Source: Bacteroidaceae bacterium
Lineage (GTDB): Bacteria > Bacteroidota > Bacteroidia > Bacteroidales > Bacteroidaceae
NCBI GenBank assembly: GCA_016284115.1
Contig: JAEEOD010000227.1
Span: forward strand, 1 to 13,725
Reading direction: 5' to 3'
DNA length: 13,725 nt
Each line of letters begins with the position of its first letter. Position 1 is the first letter of the stretch. Below are positions 1 to 7,031 of this stretch, piece by piece. Position numbers and translations under genes: made by a program. The notes below the pieces were generated by a model that did no database searches, was not told the DNA's origin, and saw only the letters and a program-made list of their open reading frames with translations.

Positions 1-180
1 CTCGTGGAGAAACTCAGGCAACAAGACGTGGAGTGGCTTTATCTGTGGACAGATAGTTGGTGTAATTGGCAGTATTATCCACGTCATGGTTTCGAGCAGA
101 TAGGCCAAGGACTCTTGCCTGAATTCAGTTCAGATGATGAGAAATATTATTATTTCTTGTTTCGTAAGCAGATTGGATAA
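1..180 (+). CDS. GNAT-family N-acetyltransferase, C-terminal part (5' end outside window)
   Basis: The open frame enters from the left edge and ends with TAA at 178-180, giving the last 59 residues. The segment WLYLWTDSWCNWQYYPRHGF is typical of the final strands of GNAT acetyltransferases: a strand ending in W/D, then a Tyr-Tyr-x-x-x-Gly-Phe element matching the common 'FYxKxGF' signature next to the acetyl-CoA site. By family knowledge it would move an acetyl group from acetyl-CoA to an amine. The acceptor cannot be inferred, and the N-terminal part with the pyrophosphate-binding loop is missing. The next gene starts 32 nt downstream with its own promoter-like element, so this gene may be a separate unit. 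The family call is fairly secure; the function is unknown. Confidence 0.72.
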   Translation, partial: LVEKLRQQDVEWLYLWTDSWCNWQYYPRHGFEQIGQGLLPEFSSDDEKYYYFLFRKQIG

Positions 181-187
181 TATTTGT

Positions 188-195
188 TATTTTTG
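188..195 (+). promoter_or_regulatory. Candidate Bacteroidota -7 box upstream of the spmAB fusion gene
   Basis: TATTTTTG is a full match to the TAnnTTTG -7 box used by the Bacteroidota primary sigma factor. It sits 17 nt before the ATG at 213. No good TTTG -33 box lies 19-21 bp upstream; the nearest TTG triplets, at 157-159 and 173-175, are badly spaced. The predicted start would leave a leader of only about 10 nt. It is plausible but could be chance in T-rich DNA. Confidence 0.45.
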
Positions 196-212
196 CAGAA
201 AAATAAAATAGC

Positions 213-1445
213 ATGGTACTGAACTATATTTGGATAGCTTTTTTTGTAGTAGCTTTCTTTGTGGCGCTCTGCAAAACAATATTCTTTGGTGATACTGAGA
301 TATTCACAACATTAGTTAATTCAACTTTCGACTCTTCAAAGTCGGCTTTCGAGATTGCCATAGGTCTTACAGGATTGCTGGCTTTCTGGTTGGGAATCAT
401 GAAGATTGGCGAGAAAAGCGGTATGATTAATTCGCTCTCTAAATTCCTCAGTCCTGTGCTATGCAAACTATTTCCTGATATACCTAAAGGACATCCGGCT
501 TTAGGCTCTATCTTCATGAATCTCAGTGCCAATATGTTGGGACTTGACAATGCAGCTACTCCATTGGGCCTTAAAGCTATGGACCAACTGCAAGAGTTAA
601 ATCCCAAGAAAGATACAGCCACTAACCCAATGATCATGTTTTTAGTAATCAACACTTCAGGTTTGATTCTTATACCCATTAGTATCATGATGTATAGGGC
701 GCAAATGGGAGCTGCTCAACCAACAGATATCTTTATCCCCACTTTGATTACTACTACAATCTCTACAATGGTTGGTATTACTGTAGTGAGTATTAGTCAG
801 CACATTAATCTGTTCAACAAAGCCATCCTCTCTTTGGTAGGTGGTATCGCAGTCTTTTTCAGTTTGTTGATGTGGCTATTCATGACAGTAAGCCGAGAAA
901 CGATGGGCACTTACTCTACTTTGGTTGCCAACATCATTTTATTTGGTATTATCATTATATTCATCAGTTGGGGCATATGGAAAAAAGCCAACGTATATGA
1001 TGCATTCATTGAGGGAGCAAAAGATGGTTTTAATACTGCAGTAAGAATCATTCCTTATCTGGTTGCTTTCCTTGTAGGTATTGGCGTTTTCCGTGCATCT
1101 GGGGCAATGGATATATTGGTAGATAGCATTGGCTATTTGGTAGGTCTTACTGGCGTAGATACTACTTTCGTTGGGGCTTTGCCGACGGCCTTGATGAAAT
1201 CACTTAGTGGCAGCGGCGCCAATGGCCTGATGATTGATACGATGCAGCAATATGGAGCAGACTCCATAGTTGGCAAAATGAGTTGTGTCGTACGTGGAGC
1301 ATCAGACACTACCTTCTACATTTTGGCAGTATATTTTGGAAGTGTGGGCATTACAAAAACACGCAATGCTGTTACCTGTGGCTTATTAGCTGACTTATCA
1401 GGTATTATTGCAGGTATCTTAATCAGTTACTTGTTCTTCTTTTAA
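213..1445 (+). CDS. Fused SpmA-SpmB-type membrane protein (nucleoside-recognition/Gate domains)
   Basis: A 410-residue polytopic membrane protein. The N-terminal half (about 1-190) looks like spore maturation protein A, with the hallmark FMNLSANMLGLDNAATPLGL at about 102-121. The C-terminal half (about 265-410) looks like spore maturation protein B, with GAKDGFNTAVRIIPYLVAFL, a Gly/Ser-rich ALMKSLSGSGANG and RGASDTTFYILAVYFG. Both halves carry the Gate (nucleoside-recognition) fold. Hydrophobic segments predict roughly 8-10 membrane helices. In Bacillus and Clostridium SpmA and SpmB are separate proteins needed for spore core dehydration. Bacteroidota do not sporulate, so the role here is unknown; transport of a small molecule is an inference from the fold. 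ybeY starts 9 nt later, so the two are probably co-transcribed. The ATG at 213 is the first start and leads directly into a hydrophobic helix. Confidence 0.85.
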   Translation: MVLNYIWIAFFVVAFFVALCKTIFFGDTEIFTTLVNSTFDSSKSAFEIAIGLTGLLAFWLGIMKIGEKSGMINSLSKFLSPVLCKLFPDIPKGHPALGSIFMNLSANMLGLDNAATPLGLKAMDQLQELNPKKDTATNPMIMFLVINTSGLILIPISIMMYRAQMGAAQPTDIFIPTLITTTISTMVGITVVSISQHINLFNKAILSLVGGIAVFFSLLMWLFMTVSRETMGTYSTLVANIILFGIIIIFISWGIWKKANVYDAFIEGAKDGFNTAVRIIPYLVAFLVGIGVFRASGAMDILVDSIGYLVGLTGVDTTFVGALPTALMKSLSGSGANGLMIDTMQQYGADSIVGKMSCVVRGASDTTFYILAVYFGSVGITKTRNAVTCGLLADLSGIIAGILISYLFFF

Positions 1446-1454
1446 AAGCTAATT

Positions 1455-1865
1455 ATGATTACATTCCAGACAGAGAACATAGAAATGCCTGCAATTGACC
1501 AAACAAAGGTACGCGATTGGATTAAAAAGGTAGCATTAAGTTATAACAAAAGAGTTGGTGAGATCTCCTATTTCTTTTGTGATGACGAGAAGATTTTGGA
1601 AGTAAATCGCCGGTATCTGCAACACGATTACTATACAGATATCATTACCTTTGACTATTGCGAAGGGAACAGGCTCAGTGGCGATTTATTCATCAGTATT
1701 GACACTGTTCACTCCAATGCAGAATTGTTGGGTACGAAATACGATACAGAACTTCATCGTGTTATCATTCATGGCGTACTACATCTTTGTGGCATCAATG
1801 ATAAAGGACCAGGTGAGAGAGAGATAATGGAGGCTGAGGAAGACAAGGCATTGGCAATGTTATAA
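1455..1865 (+). CDS. ybeY: Endoribonuclease YbeY (16S rRNA maturation)
   Basis: A 136-residue UPF0054-family metal-dependent RNase. In other bacteria it matures the 3' end of 16S rRNA and takes part in ribosome quality control. The active-site segment HGVLHLCGIND covers residues 106-116. The first two zinc-ligand histidines (H106, H110) are present, but the third ligand, His in E. coli-type HGxLHLxGYDH, is Asp116; from memory this Asp form is usual in Bacteroidota. An upstream block at 49-68 (EVNRRYLQHDYYTDIITFDY) matches the conserved substrate-side motif, with the Thr-Asp/Ile-Thr-Phe core. Length is slightly short of the usual 150 residues but typical of this phylum. It lies 9 nt after the spmAB-type gene and 40 nt before mnmG, so it sits among RNA-modification genes. 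Confidence 0.93.
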   Translation: MITFQTENIEMPAIDQTKVRDWIKKVALSYNKRVGEISYFFCDDEKILEVNRRYLQHDYYTDIITFDYCEGNRLSGDLFISIDTVHSNAELLGTKYDTELHRVIIHGVLHLCGINDKGPGEREIMEAEEDKALAML

Positions 1866-1878
1866 TGGATTTTTTACT

Positions 1879-1886
1879 ATATTTGC
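1879..1886 (+). promoter_or_regulatory. Candidate -7 box of an internal promoter for mnmG and downstream genes
   Basis: TATATTTG followed by C is a full TAnnTTTG match. It lies in the 40-nt gap between ybeY and mnmG, 19 nt before the ATG at 1906. The -33 region is weak: a TTGG at 1851-1854 is about 25 bp away, more than the usual 19-21. The site could let mnmG, apt and uvrC be transcribed separately from spmAB and ybeY. Confidence 0.55.
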
Positions 1887-1905
1887 ATATAAAAGGACAA
1901 GAAAG

Positions 1906-3789
1906 ATGGAGTTTAACTATGACATAGTGGTGATTGGCGCAGGCCATGCTGGATGTGAAGCTGCAACAGCAGCTGCAAATCTGGGCTCAAAAACGTGCCT
2001 CATCACAATGGACATGAACAAAATAGCACAAATGAGCTGCAATCCAGCAGTTGGTGGCATCGCCAAAGGTCAGATTGTACGCGAAATCGATGCTATGGGT
2101 GGTTTCATGGGCATAGTTACAGACAAAACAGCTATTCAGTTCAGGATTTTGAATCGCTCTAAAGGCCCTGCTATGTGGAGCCCTCGCGCACAATGTGATA
2201 GAGGTAAGTATATCTGGGCTTGGCGTGAAATCCTAGAAAACACCCCTAATCTGTATATCTGGCAAGATACGGTTGAAGAATTGATTATAGAGAATGGTGA
2301 AGTAGCTGGATTAAAGACCGTTTGGGGAGTAAGATTTAGATGTAAGTGCGTGATAATCACCGCAGGTACGTTCTTAAATGGATTAATGCATATAGGAAGG
2401 AAAATGGTGCCTGGAGGGAGAATTGCTGAGCCAGCTTCTTACAAATTAACAGAATCAATAACCCAATATGGTATCCATTCTGCACGTATGAAGACAGGTA
2501 CCCCCGTCAGAATTGATGGCAGAAGCGTTCACTTTGAAGATTTGGAAATTCAAGAGGGAGAAAACGACTTCCACAAATTCTCTTTCCTAGACACAGATAC
2601 GAGACATTTAAAACAACTTACTTGCTGGACAGTAAACACCAATGAAGAGGTGCATGAAATCTTACGTAGTGGTTTAGCAGACTCTCCACTTTATAATGGA
2701 CAGATTCAAAGTATAGGCCCGCGCTATTGCCCGAGTATTGAAACAAAGATAGTTACTTTTGCAGAAAAAGACCATCACCAACTTTTTTTGGAGCCTGAAG
2801 GAGAAACTACTAACGAGCTATATTTAAATGGTTTCTCGTCTTCATTACCTATGGAAACGCAGATTTCAGCCTTAAAGCAAATACCTGCATTTAGGGATAT
2901 AGTAATATATAGACCAGGATATGCAATAGAGTACGATTACTTCGACCCAACACAGCTGAAACATTCATTGGAATCAAAGATTATTAAGAACCTGTTTTTT
3001 GCCGGACAGGTTAATGGAACCACCGGATATGAAGAAGCTGCAGGTCAAGGTTTGATGGCTGGTATCAATGCCCACATCAACTGTCATGACGGAGAGCCAA
3101 TGGTACTTGGAAGAGACGAAGCTTATATAGGTGTATTGATAGACGATTTGGTAACAAAAGGCGTTGACGAGCCTTACCGTATGTTTACTTCACGAGCAGA
3201 GTATCGCATTCTCTTACGTATGGATGATGCTGATATGCGTCTTACACCAAAAGCGTATGAGATTGGTTTGGCTGATCAACATCGATATAAGTTGATGAAA
3301 TCCAAGAAAGATACCATAGATAAGATATTAGATTTCACTAAAGAGTACTCTGTAAAACCAGAAACAATCAATGCTATTCTCGAACAATGGGGTACTACCC
3401 CACTTCGTCATGGTTGCAAACTGAAGGACCTAATCATACGCCCTCAGGTAACCATAGCAAATATAGCGGAACAGATTCCTGCTTTCAAGGAATTGCTGGA
3501 TAGCATACTAGAAAGAAAAGAAGAAATCCTGGAAGCCGCAGAAATACAAATCAAATATAGTGGATATATAGAACGTGAACGATTCATTGCTGAAAAAGTG
3601 AGCAGACTTGATAATATCAAGATAAAAGGCAAGTTCGACTACAATTCATTACAATCGCTCTCAACCGAAGCGCGCCAGAAACTTACCAGAATTGACCCAG
3701 TAACCATAGGACAGGCAAGTAGAATTCCTGGCGTTTCCCCTAGCGATATTAATGTGCTTTTAGTATTGGCACAAGGCAGTAATCGATAA
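1906..3789 (+). CDS. mnmG: tRNA uridine-5-carboxymethylaminomethyl modification enzyme MnmG (GidA)
   Basis: A 627-residue FAD protein of normal family length. With MnmE it installs the carboxymethylaminomethyl group at C5 of the wobble uridine (U34) of certain tRNAs, using methylene-tetrahydrofolate. The FAD dinucleotide-binding loop GAGHAG is at residues 11-16. The signature MSCNPAVGGIAKGQIVREID is at 43-62 with Cys45. The second conserved cysteine is Cys275 in GPRYCPSIETKI, corresponding to the E. coli Cys277 region. The second FAD segment FAGQVNGTTGYEEAAGQG is at 365-382, and the EPYRMFTSRAEYR block is at 422-434. The C-terminal helical domain that contacts MnmE and tRNA is complete. The partner gene mnmE is not in this window. 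apt follows after 50 nt, with a parS-like site in that gap. Confidence 0.98.
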   Translation: MEFNYDIVVIGAGHAGCEAATAAANLGSKTCLITMDMNKIAQMSCNPAVGGIAKGQIVREIDAMGGFMGIVTDKTAIQFRILNRSKGPAMWSPRAQCDRGKYIWAWREILENTPNLYIWQDTVEELIIENGEVAGLKTVWGVRFRCKCVIITAGTFLNGLMHIGRKMVPGGRIAEPASYKLTESITQYGIHSARMKTGTPVRIDGRSVHFEDLEIQEGENDFHKFSFLDTDTRHLKQLTCWTVNTNEEVHEILRSGLADSPLYNGQIQSIGPRYCPSIETKIVTFAEKDHHQLFLEPEGETTNELYLNGFSSSLPMETQISALKQIPAFRDIVIYRPGYAIEYDYFDPTQLKHSLESKIIKNLFFAGQVNGTTGYEEAAGQGLMAGINAHINCHDGEPMVLGRDEAYIGVLIDDLVTKGVDEPYRMFTSRAEYRILLRMDDADMRLTPKAYEIGLADQHRYKLMKSKKDTIDKILDFTKEYSVKPETINAILEQWGTTPLRHGCKLKDLIIRPQVTIANIAEQIPAFKELLDSILERKEEILEAAEIQIKYSGYIERERFIAEKVSRLDNIKIKGKFDYNSLQSLSTEARQKLTRIDPVTIGQASRIPGVSPSDINVLLVLAQGSNR

Positions 3790-3790
3790 T

Positions 3791-3806
3791 TGTTCCCCGT
3801 GAAACA
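3791..3806 (+). promoter_or_regulatory. parS-like 16-mer (possible ParB-binding site)
   Basis: TGTTCCCCGTGAAACA differs at two positions from the widely conserved chromosomal parS sequence TGTTTCACGTGAAACA. The right half-site GTGAAACA is perfect; the left half has C for T at position 5 and C for A at position 7. It starts 2 nt after the mnmG stop codon. In many bacteria mnmG (gidA) lies near the origin and near parS or parAB. Whether ParB binds this degenerate version is not known. Confidence 0.45.
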
Positions 3807-3839
3807 AATAGTATTAATCCTGATTAAAAACAACTGGAT

Positions 3840-4367
3840 ATGAATAAAGAAGATCTAAGAAAGTACCTAAGAGTAATACCTGATTTCCCCAAAAAAGGTA
3901 TTAACTTTCGTGACGTAACAACCCTCTACAAGAATGCAGAATGTGTAAAATTTATGCTCGACGAGATGGAAGCGTTTTACAAGGATAAGGGCATAACAAA
4001 GATTGTAGGAGTTGAGAGTCGAGGCTTTGTGATGGCATCAGCCTTAGCTGGACGCCTTGGCTGTGGTATAGTGTTAGCACGAAAACCTGGTAAGCTACCT
4101 GCAACTGTCGTCAAGGAATCTTTCTCAAAAGAGTATGGTGTCGATACCATTGAGATGCATGTCGACTCCATTGATGAAAACGATGTGGTACTTATCCACG
4201 ACGACCTACTGGCTACAGGTGGTACCGCCAAGGCTGCTTATAAGTTAGTAGAACTCTTTCATCCCAAGAAAATTTACATGAATTTCATTATCGAAATTAC
4301 GGACGAAGGGTTACATGGGCGAGACCTGTTTGAAGGCATAGATCTTACAACAATTTTAGTGGAGTAA
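3840..4367 (+). CDS. apt: Adenine phosphoribosyltransferase
   Basis: A 175-residue type I phosphoribosyltransferase, the usual Apt length. It salvages adenine by joining it to PRPP, giving AMP and pyrophosphate in the cytoplasm. The PRPP-binding loop is VVLIHDDLLATGGTA at residues 116-130, with the acidic pair and the T-G-G-T turn intact. Other Apt markers are the N-terminal PDFPKKGINFRDVTTLY (14-30), GVESRGFVMASALA (57-70) and the flexible-loop segment LARKPGKLP (79-87) followed by EYGVDTIEMHVDSI (98-111). It lies 50 nt after mnmG and 31 nt before uvrC on the same strand. I see no promoter of its own, so it is probably transcribed from upstream. Confidence 0.97.
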   Translation: MNKEDLRKYLRVIPDFPKKGINFRDVTTLYKNAECVKFMLDEMEAFYKDKGITKIVGVESRGFVMASALAGRLGCGIVLARKPGKLPATVVKESFSKEYGVDTIEMHVDSIDENDVVLIHDDLLATGGTAKAAYKLVELFHPKKIYMNFIIEITDEGLHGRDLFEGIDLTTILVE

Positions 4368-4398
4368 ACGTGTAAAAGTTGGTTGAAGGGTTTTATAG

Positions 4399-6228
4399 AT
4401 GAAAGAAGAAGACACATATCGTCTAACACATCTTAAGGGCATCGTTAGCAGGCTTCCCGAGAAACCTGGCAGTTACCAGTATTGGAATGCCGAGGGGGTA
4501 ATTATCTACGTAGGTAAGGCAAAGAACCTGAAAAAAAGAGTATCGTCGTACTTTACCAAAAGCCATGATTCTCTTAAAACCAAAATGCTGGTAAGCAAAA
4601 TAGCAGATATTACATACACTACTGTGAATACAGAAGAAGATGCGCTGAACCTAGAAAACAAACTCATCAAAAAATACAAGCCTCGTTACAACGTACTTTT
4701 AAAAGACGATAAAACATATCCATCTATTGCTGTTCAGAAAAGCGAATATCCAAGGATATTTAAGACAAGAAATCTAACGGCCAAAGGGGCATATTATTAT
4801 GGTCCATACACCCATGTTTCGACGATGTATGCATTATTAGACCTCATCAAAAAACTATACCCCATCCGTAGTTGTCATCATCATCTGACAGAAGAAAGTA
4901 TCAAAGCAGGCAAATTCAAGGTATGTCTGGAATACCATATTGGAAATTGTGAAGGACCATGCATAGGTAAACAAAGCAAGGAAGAATACAACTATAATAT
5001 CAGTCAAATTCGTGAAATTTTGAAAGGGAACACGCGAAAATTAGAACAACAACTAATGACTGAGATGAACCAATTTGCCGAAAATCTGAAATTTGAAGAG
5101 GCAGAGCTAATCAAAAAGCGTTATTTACTATTAAAGAGCTACAATGCTAAATCAGAAGTAGTTAATTACAACCTTGATAACATCGATGTTTTTTCTTTTG
5201 AAGAAAACGAAGATGGAAAGGCTGTATATATCAACTATATGCACGTTAAGAATGGAGCAATCAACCAAAGTTTTACTTTTGAATATAAAAAGAGATTGGA
5301 CGAAAGCAAAGAAGATGTTTTATTGTTGGGTATCAGCGAAATGAGGGAAAGATTTGGAAGCAAGGCAAAAGAAATTATCGTTCCATTCGAAATGGAGATG
5401 GAGATGAATGATGCTACCTTTACAGTTCCACAAAAAGGCGATAAAAAGAAATTATTAGATTTATCCATAATGAACGTAAAGGAATACAAGGTTGACCGTA
5501 CCAAACAAGAAGAAAAACTGAACCCTGAACAAAGAGCCACAAGATTATTAACAGAATTACAGCAACTACTTCATTTAGAGAAGCTTCCGATTAGAATTGA
5601 ATGTTTTGACAATTCTAATATACAGGGGTCAGATCCTGTAGCAGGTTGCGTAGTATTCATCAAAGGGAAAGCATCCAAAAAAGACTACAGAAAATACAAC
5701 ATCAAAACTGTAGTAGGTCCAGACGATTATGCATCGATGAAAGAAGTAGTATGGCGCAAATATAGTCGTGCTTTAGAAGAAAAAACGCCCCTACCCGATT
5801 TAATTATTGCTGATGGAGGAATAGGACAGATGAATGCCATCAAAGAGACAATTAATTCGTTAGCATTAAGTATTCCTATAGCAGGCCTCACTAAAGATGG
5901 TAAACACAATACAAGCGAACTGCTTTATGGATTCCCACCACAAACTGTGGGCATCAAGCAGACGTCCTCTTTATTCAAACTACTCACTAATATACAGGAT
6001 GAAGTACATAGATTTGCGGTCGGCTTTCACAGAGACAAGAGAAGCAAAAGACAAACATACAGTGAGTTAGATGGGATAAAAGGTGTTGGAGAGAAAACCA
6101 AATCTGCATTAATAAAAGAATTAAAGAGTACCAAAAGAGTAAAAGAAGCCACATTGAAACAATTAGAAGCTATTGTGGGCAAAGCGAAAGCAAAAATAAT
6201 ATACGATTATTACAGAAAAAATGATTAA
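4399..6228 (+). CDS. uvrC: Excinuclease ABC subunit UvrC
   Basis: A complete 609-residue UvrC, the nuclease that cuts on both sides of a bulky DNA lesion after UvrA and UvrB have marked it. The GIY-YIG domain (about 17-110) makes the 3' cut; it has Tyr37 in IIYVGKAKNLKKRV, Arg47 and Glu86 in LENKLIKKYKPRYN. Four cysteines (159, 176, 184, 188) with the CLEYHIGNCEGPC pattern match the reported UvrC iron-sulfur cluster ligands. A UVR motif that contacts UvrB is at about 226-243 (KFEEAELIKKR). The RNase H-like domain for the 5' cut has Asp404 (CFDNSN), Asp472 (IIADGG) and His537. Two helix-hairpin-helix motifs lie at about 556-605 (LDGIKGVGEKT and the VGKAKAK region). No catalytic residue is missing. 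dtd follows after 15 nt. Confidence 0.98.
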   Translation: MKEEDTYRLTHLKGIVSRLPEKPGSYQYWNAEGVIIYVGKAKNLKKRVSSYFTKSHDSLKTKMLVSKIADITYTTVNTEEDALNLENKLIKKYKPRYNVLLKDDKTYPSIAVQKSEYPRIFKTRNLTAKGAYYYGPYTHVSTMYALLDLIKKLYPIRSCHHHLTEESIKAGKFKVCLEYHIGNCEGPCIGKQSKEEYNYNISQIREILKGNTRKLEQQLMTEMNQFAENLKFEEAELIKKRYLLLKSYNAKSEVVNYNLDNIDVFSFEENEDGKAVYINYMHVKNGAINQSFTFEYKKRLDESKEDVLLLGISEMRERFGSKAKEIIVPFEMEMEMNDATFTVPQKGDKKKLLDLSIMNVKEYKVDRTKQEEKLNPEQRATRLLTELQQLLHLEKLPIRIECFDNSNIQGSDPVAGCVVFIKGKASKKDYRKYNIKTVVGPDDYASMKEVVWRKYSRALEEKTPLPDLIIADGGIGQMNAIKETINSLALSIPIAGLTKDGKHNTSELLYGFPPQTVGIKQTSSLFKLLTNIQDEVHRFAVGFHRDKRSKRQTYSELDGIKGVGEKTKSALIKELKSTKRVKEATLKQLEAIVGKAKAKIIYDYYRKND

Positions 6229-6233
6229 TTTTG
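6226..6233 (+). promoter_or_regulatory. Possible -7 box overlapping the uvrC stop codon
   Basis: TAATTTTG fits TAnnTTTG exactly, and its first three bases are the uvrC stop codon. It lies 10 nt before the dtd ATG, so a transcript would be nearly leaderless. There is no recognisable -33 box 19-21 bp upstream. In AT-rich DNA this may be chance. Confidence 0.25.
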
Positions 6234-6243
6234 ACAAACAAAT

Positions 6244-6696
6244 ATGAGAACGGTTATACAAAAAGTGGAACATGCATCAGTTACTATAGATGACACTTGC
6301 AAATCTAAAATTGACAAAGGATTTCTTGTGTTATTGGGCATTGAAGAAACTGATGGACAAGAAGATATCGACTGGCTTTGTAAAAAAATAGTGAACCTCA
6401 GGATTTTTGAAGATGAAGCAGGGGTCATGAATAGATCTATCCTAGACGAAAATGGTGAAATATTAGTTGTAAGTCAGTTCACACTTATGGCTTCCACCAA
6501 GAAAGGAAACAGACCATCATATATTAGAGCTGCAAGGCATGAGATATCCATTCCTCTTTATGAACAATTTTGTAGTTCTTTAAGCCAATTATTGGGTAAA
6601 GAAGTGGGAACTGGTGAGTTTGGAGCATACATGAAAGTAGAACTATTAAACGACGGTCCAGTAACCATTTGTATAGATACTAAAAACAAAGAATAA
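6244..6696 (+). CDS. dtd: D-aminoacyl-tRNA deacylase (Dtd)
   Basis: A 150-residue protein of normal family length. It removes D-amino acids (and glycine from tRNA-Ala) wrongly attached to tRNA, so it proofreads translation for chirality. The two family signatures are present: SQFTLMA at residues 77-83, and LLNDGPVTICID at 134-145 with the Gly138-Pro139 pair whose cis peptide bond excludes L-amino acids. The N-terminal MRTVIQKVEHASVTID is also typical. The stop codon TAA at 6694-6696 shares its last base with the ATG of the next gene, which points to translational coupling. Confidence 0.97.
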   Translation: MRTVIQKVEHASVTIDDTCKSKIDKGFLVLLGIEETDGQEDIDWLCKKIVNLRIFEDEAGVMNRSILDENGEILVVSQFTLMASTKKGNRPSYIRAARHEISIPLYEQFCSSLSQLLGKEVGTGEFGAYMKVELLNDGPVTICIDTKNKE

Positions 6697-7031
6697 TGAC
6701 AATAAAAGAAGCACAGAAAGAAGTTGATTATTGGATTAAAACCTATGGTGTACGCTATTTTAGCGAACTTACCAATATGGCGGTTCTAACTGAAGAAGTC
6801 GGTGAATTGGCAAGAATTATGGCACGAAAATATGGTGACCAATCATTTAAATCAGGGGAAAAGGATAATATCAGCGAAGAGATTGCAGATATATTCTGGG
6901 TACTACTTTGCATTGCTAATCAGACGGGAGTAGATGTAACAGAAGCTTTTGAACAAAGCATAGCTAAGAAAACTATGAGAGATAATACAAGACATATTAA
7001 TAACCCAAAACTTAAAGAATATGGAGCATAA
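6696..7031 (+). CDS. MazG-type nucleotide pyrophosphohydrolase
   Basis: A 111-residue, single-domain, all-helical pyrophosphohydrolase of the MazG/dUTPase-like superfamily. Such enzymes hydrolyse nucleoside triphosphates, often non-canonical or damaged ones, to the monophosphate and pyrophosphate. The magnesium-binding pattern is visible: Glu33, Glu34 and Glu37 in LTEEVGELARIM, and Glu62 with Asp65 in EEIADIFWVLL. It has one domain, while E. coli MazG has two, so it resembles the short RS21-C6/iMazG-like forms. The exact substrate cannot be told. It overlaps dtd by one base and deoC by 11 bases, so the three are almost certainly co-translated. A role in removing unwanted nucleotides fits neighbours acting in salvage and proofreading. 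Confidence 0.92.
   Translation: MTIKEAQKEVDYWIKTYGVRYFSELTNMAVLTEEVGELARIMARKYGDQSFKSGEKDNISEEIADIFWVLLCIANQTGVDVTEAFEQSIAKKTMRDNTRHINNPKLKEYGA

Noticed and set aside
224..688. 154-codon minus-strand open frame within the spmAB fusion gene
   Set aside because: It is antisense to a well-supported membrane protein, has low-complexity Lys/Ser-rich ends and no domain.
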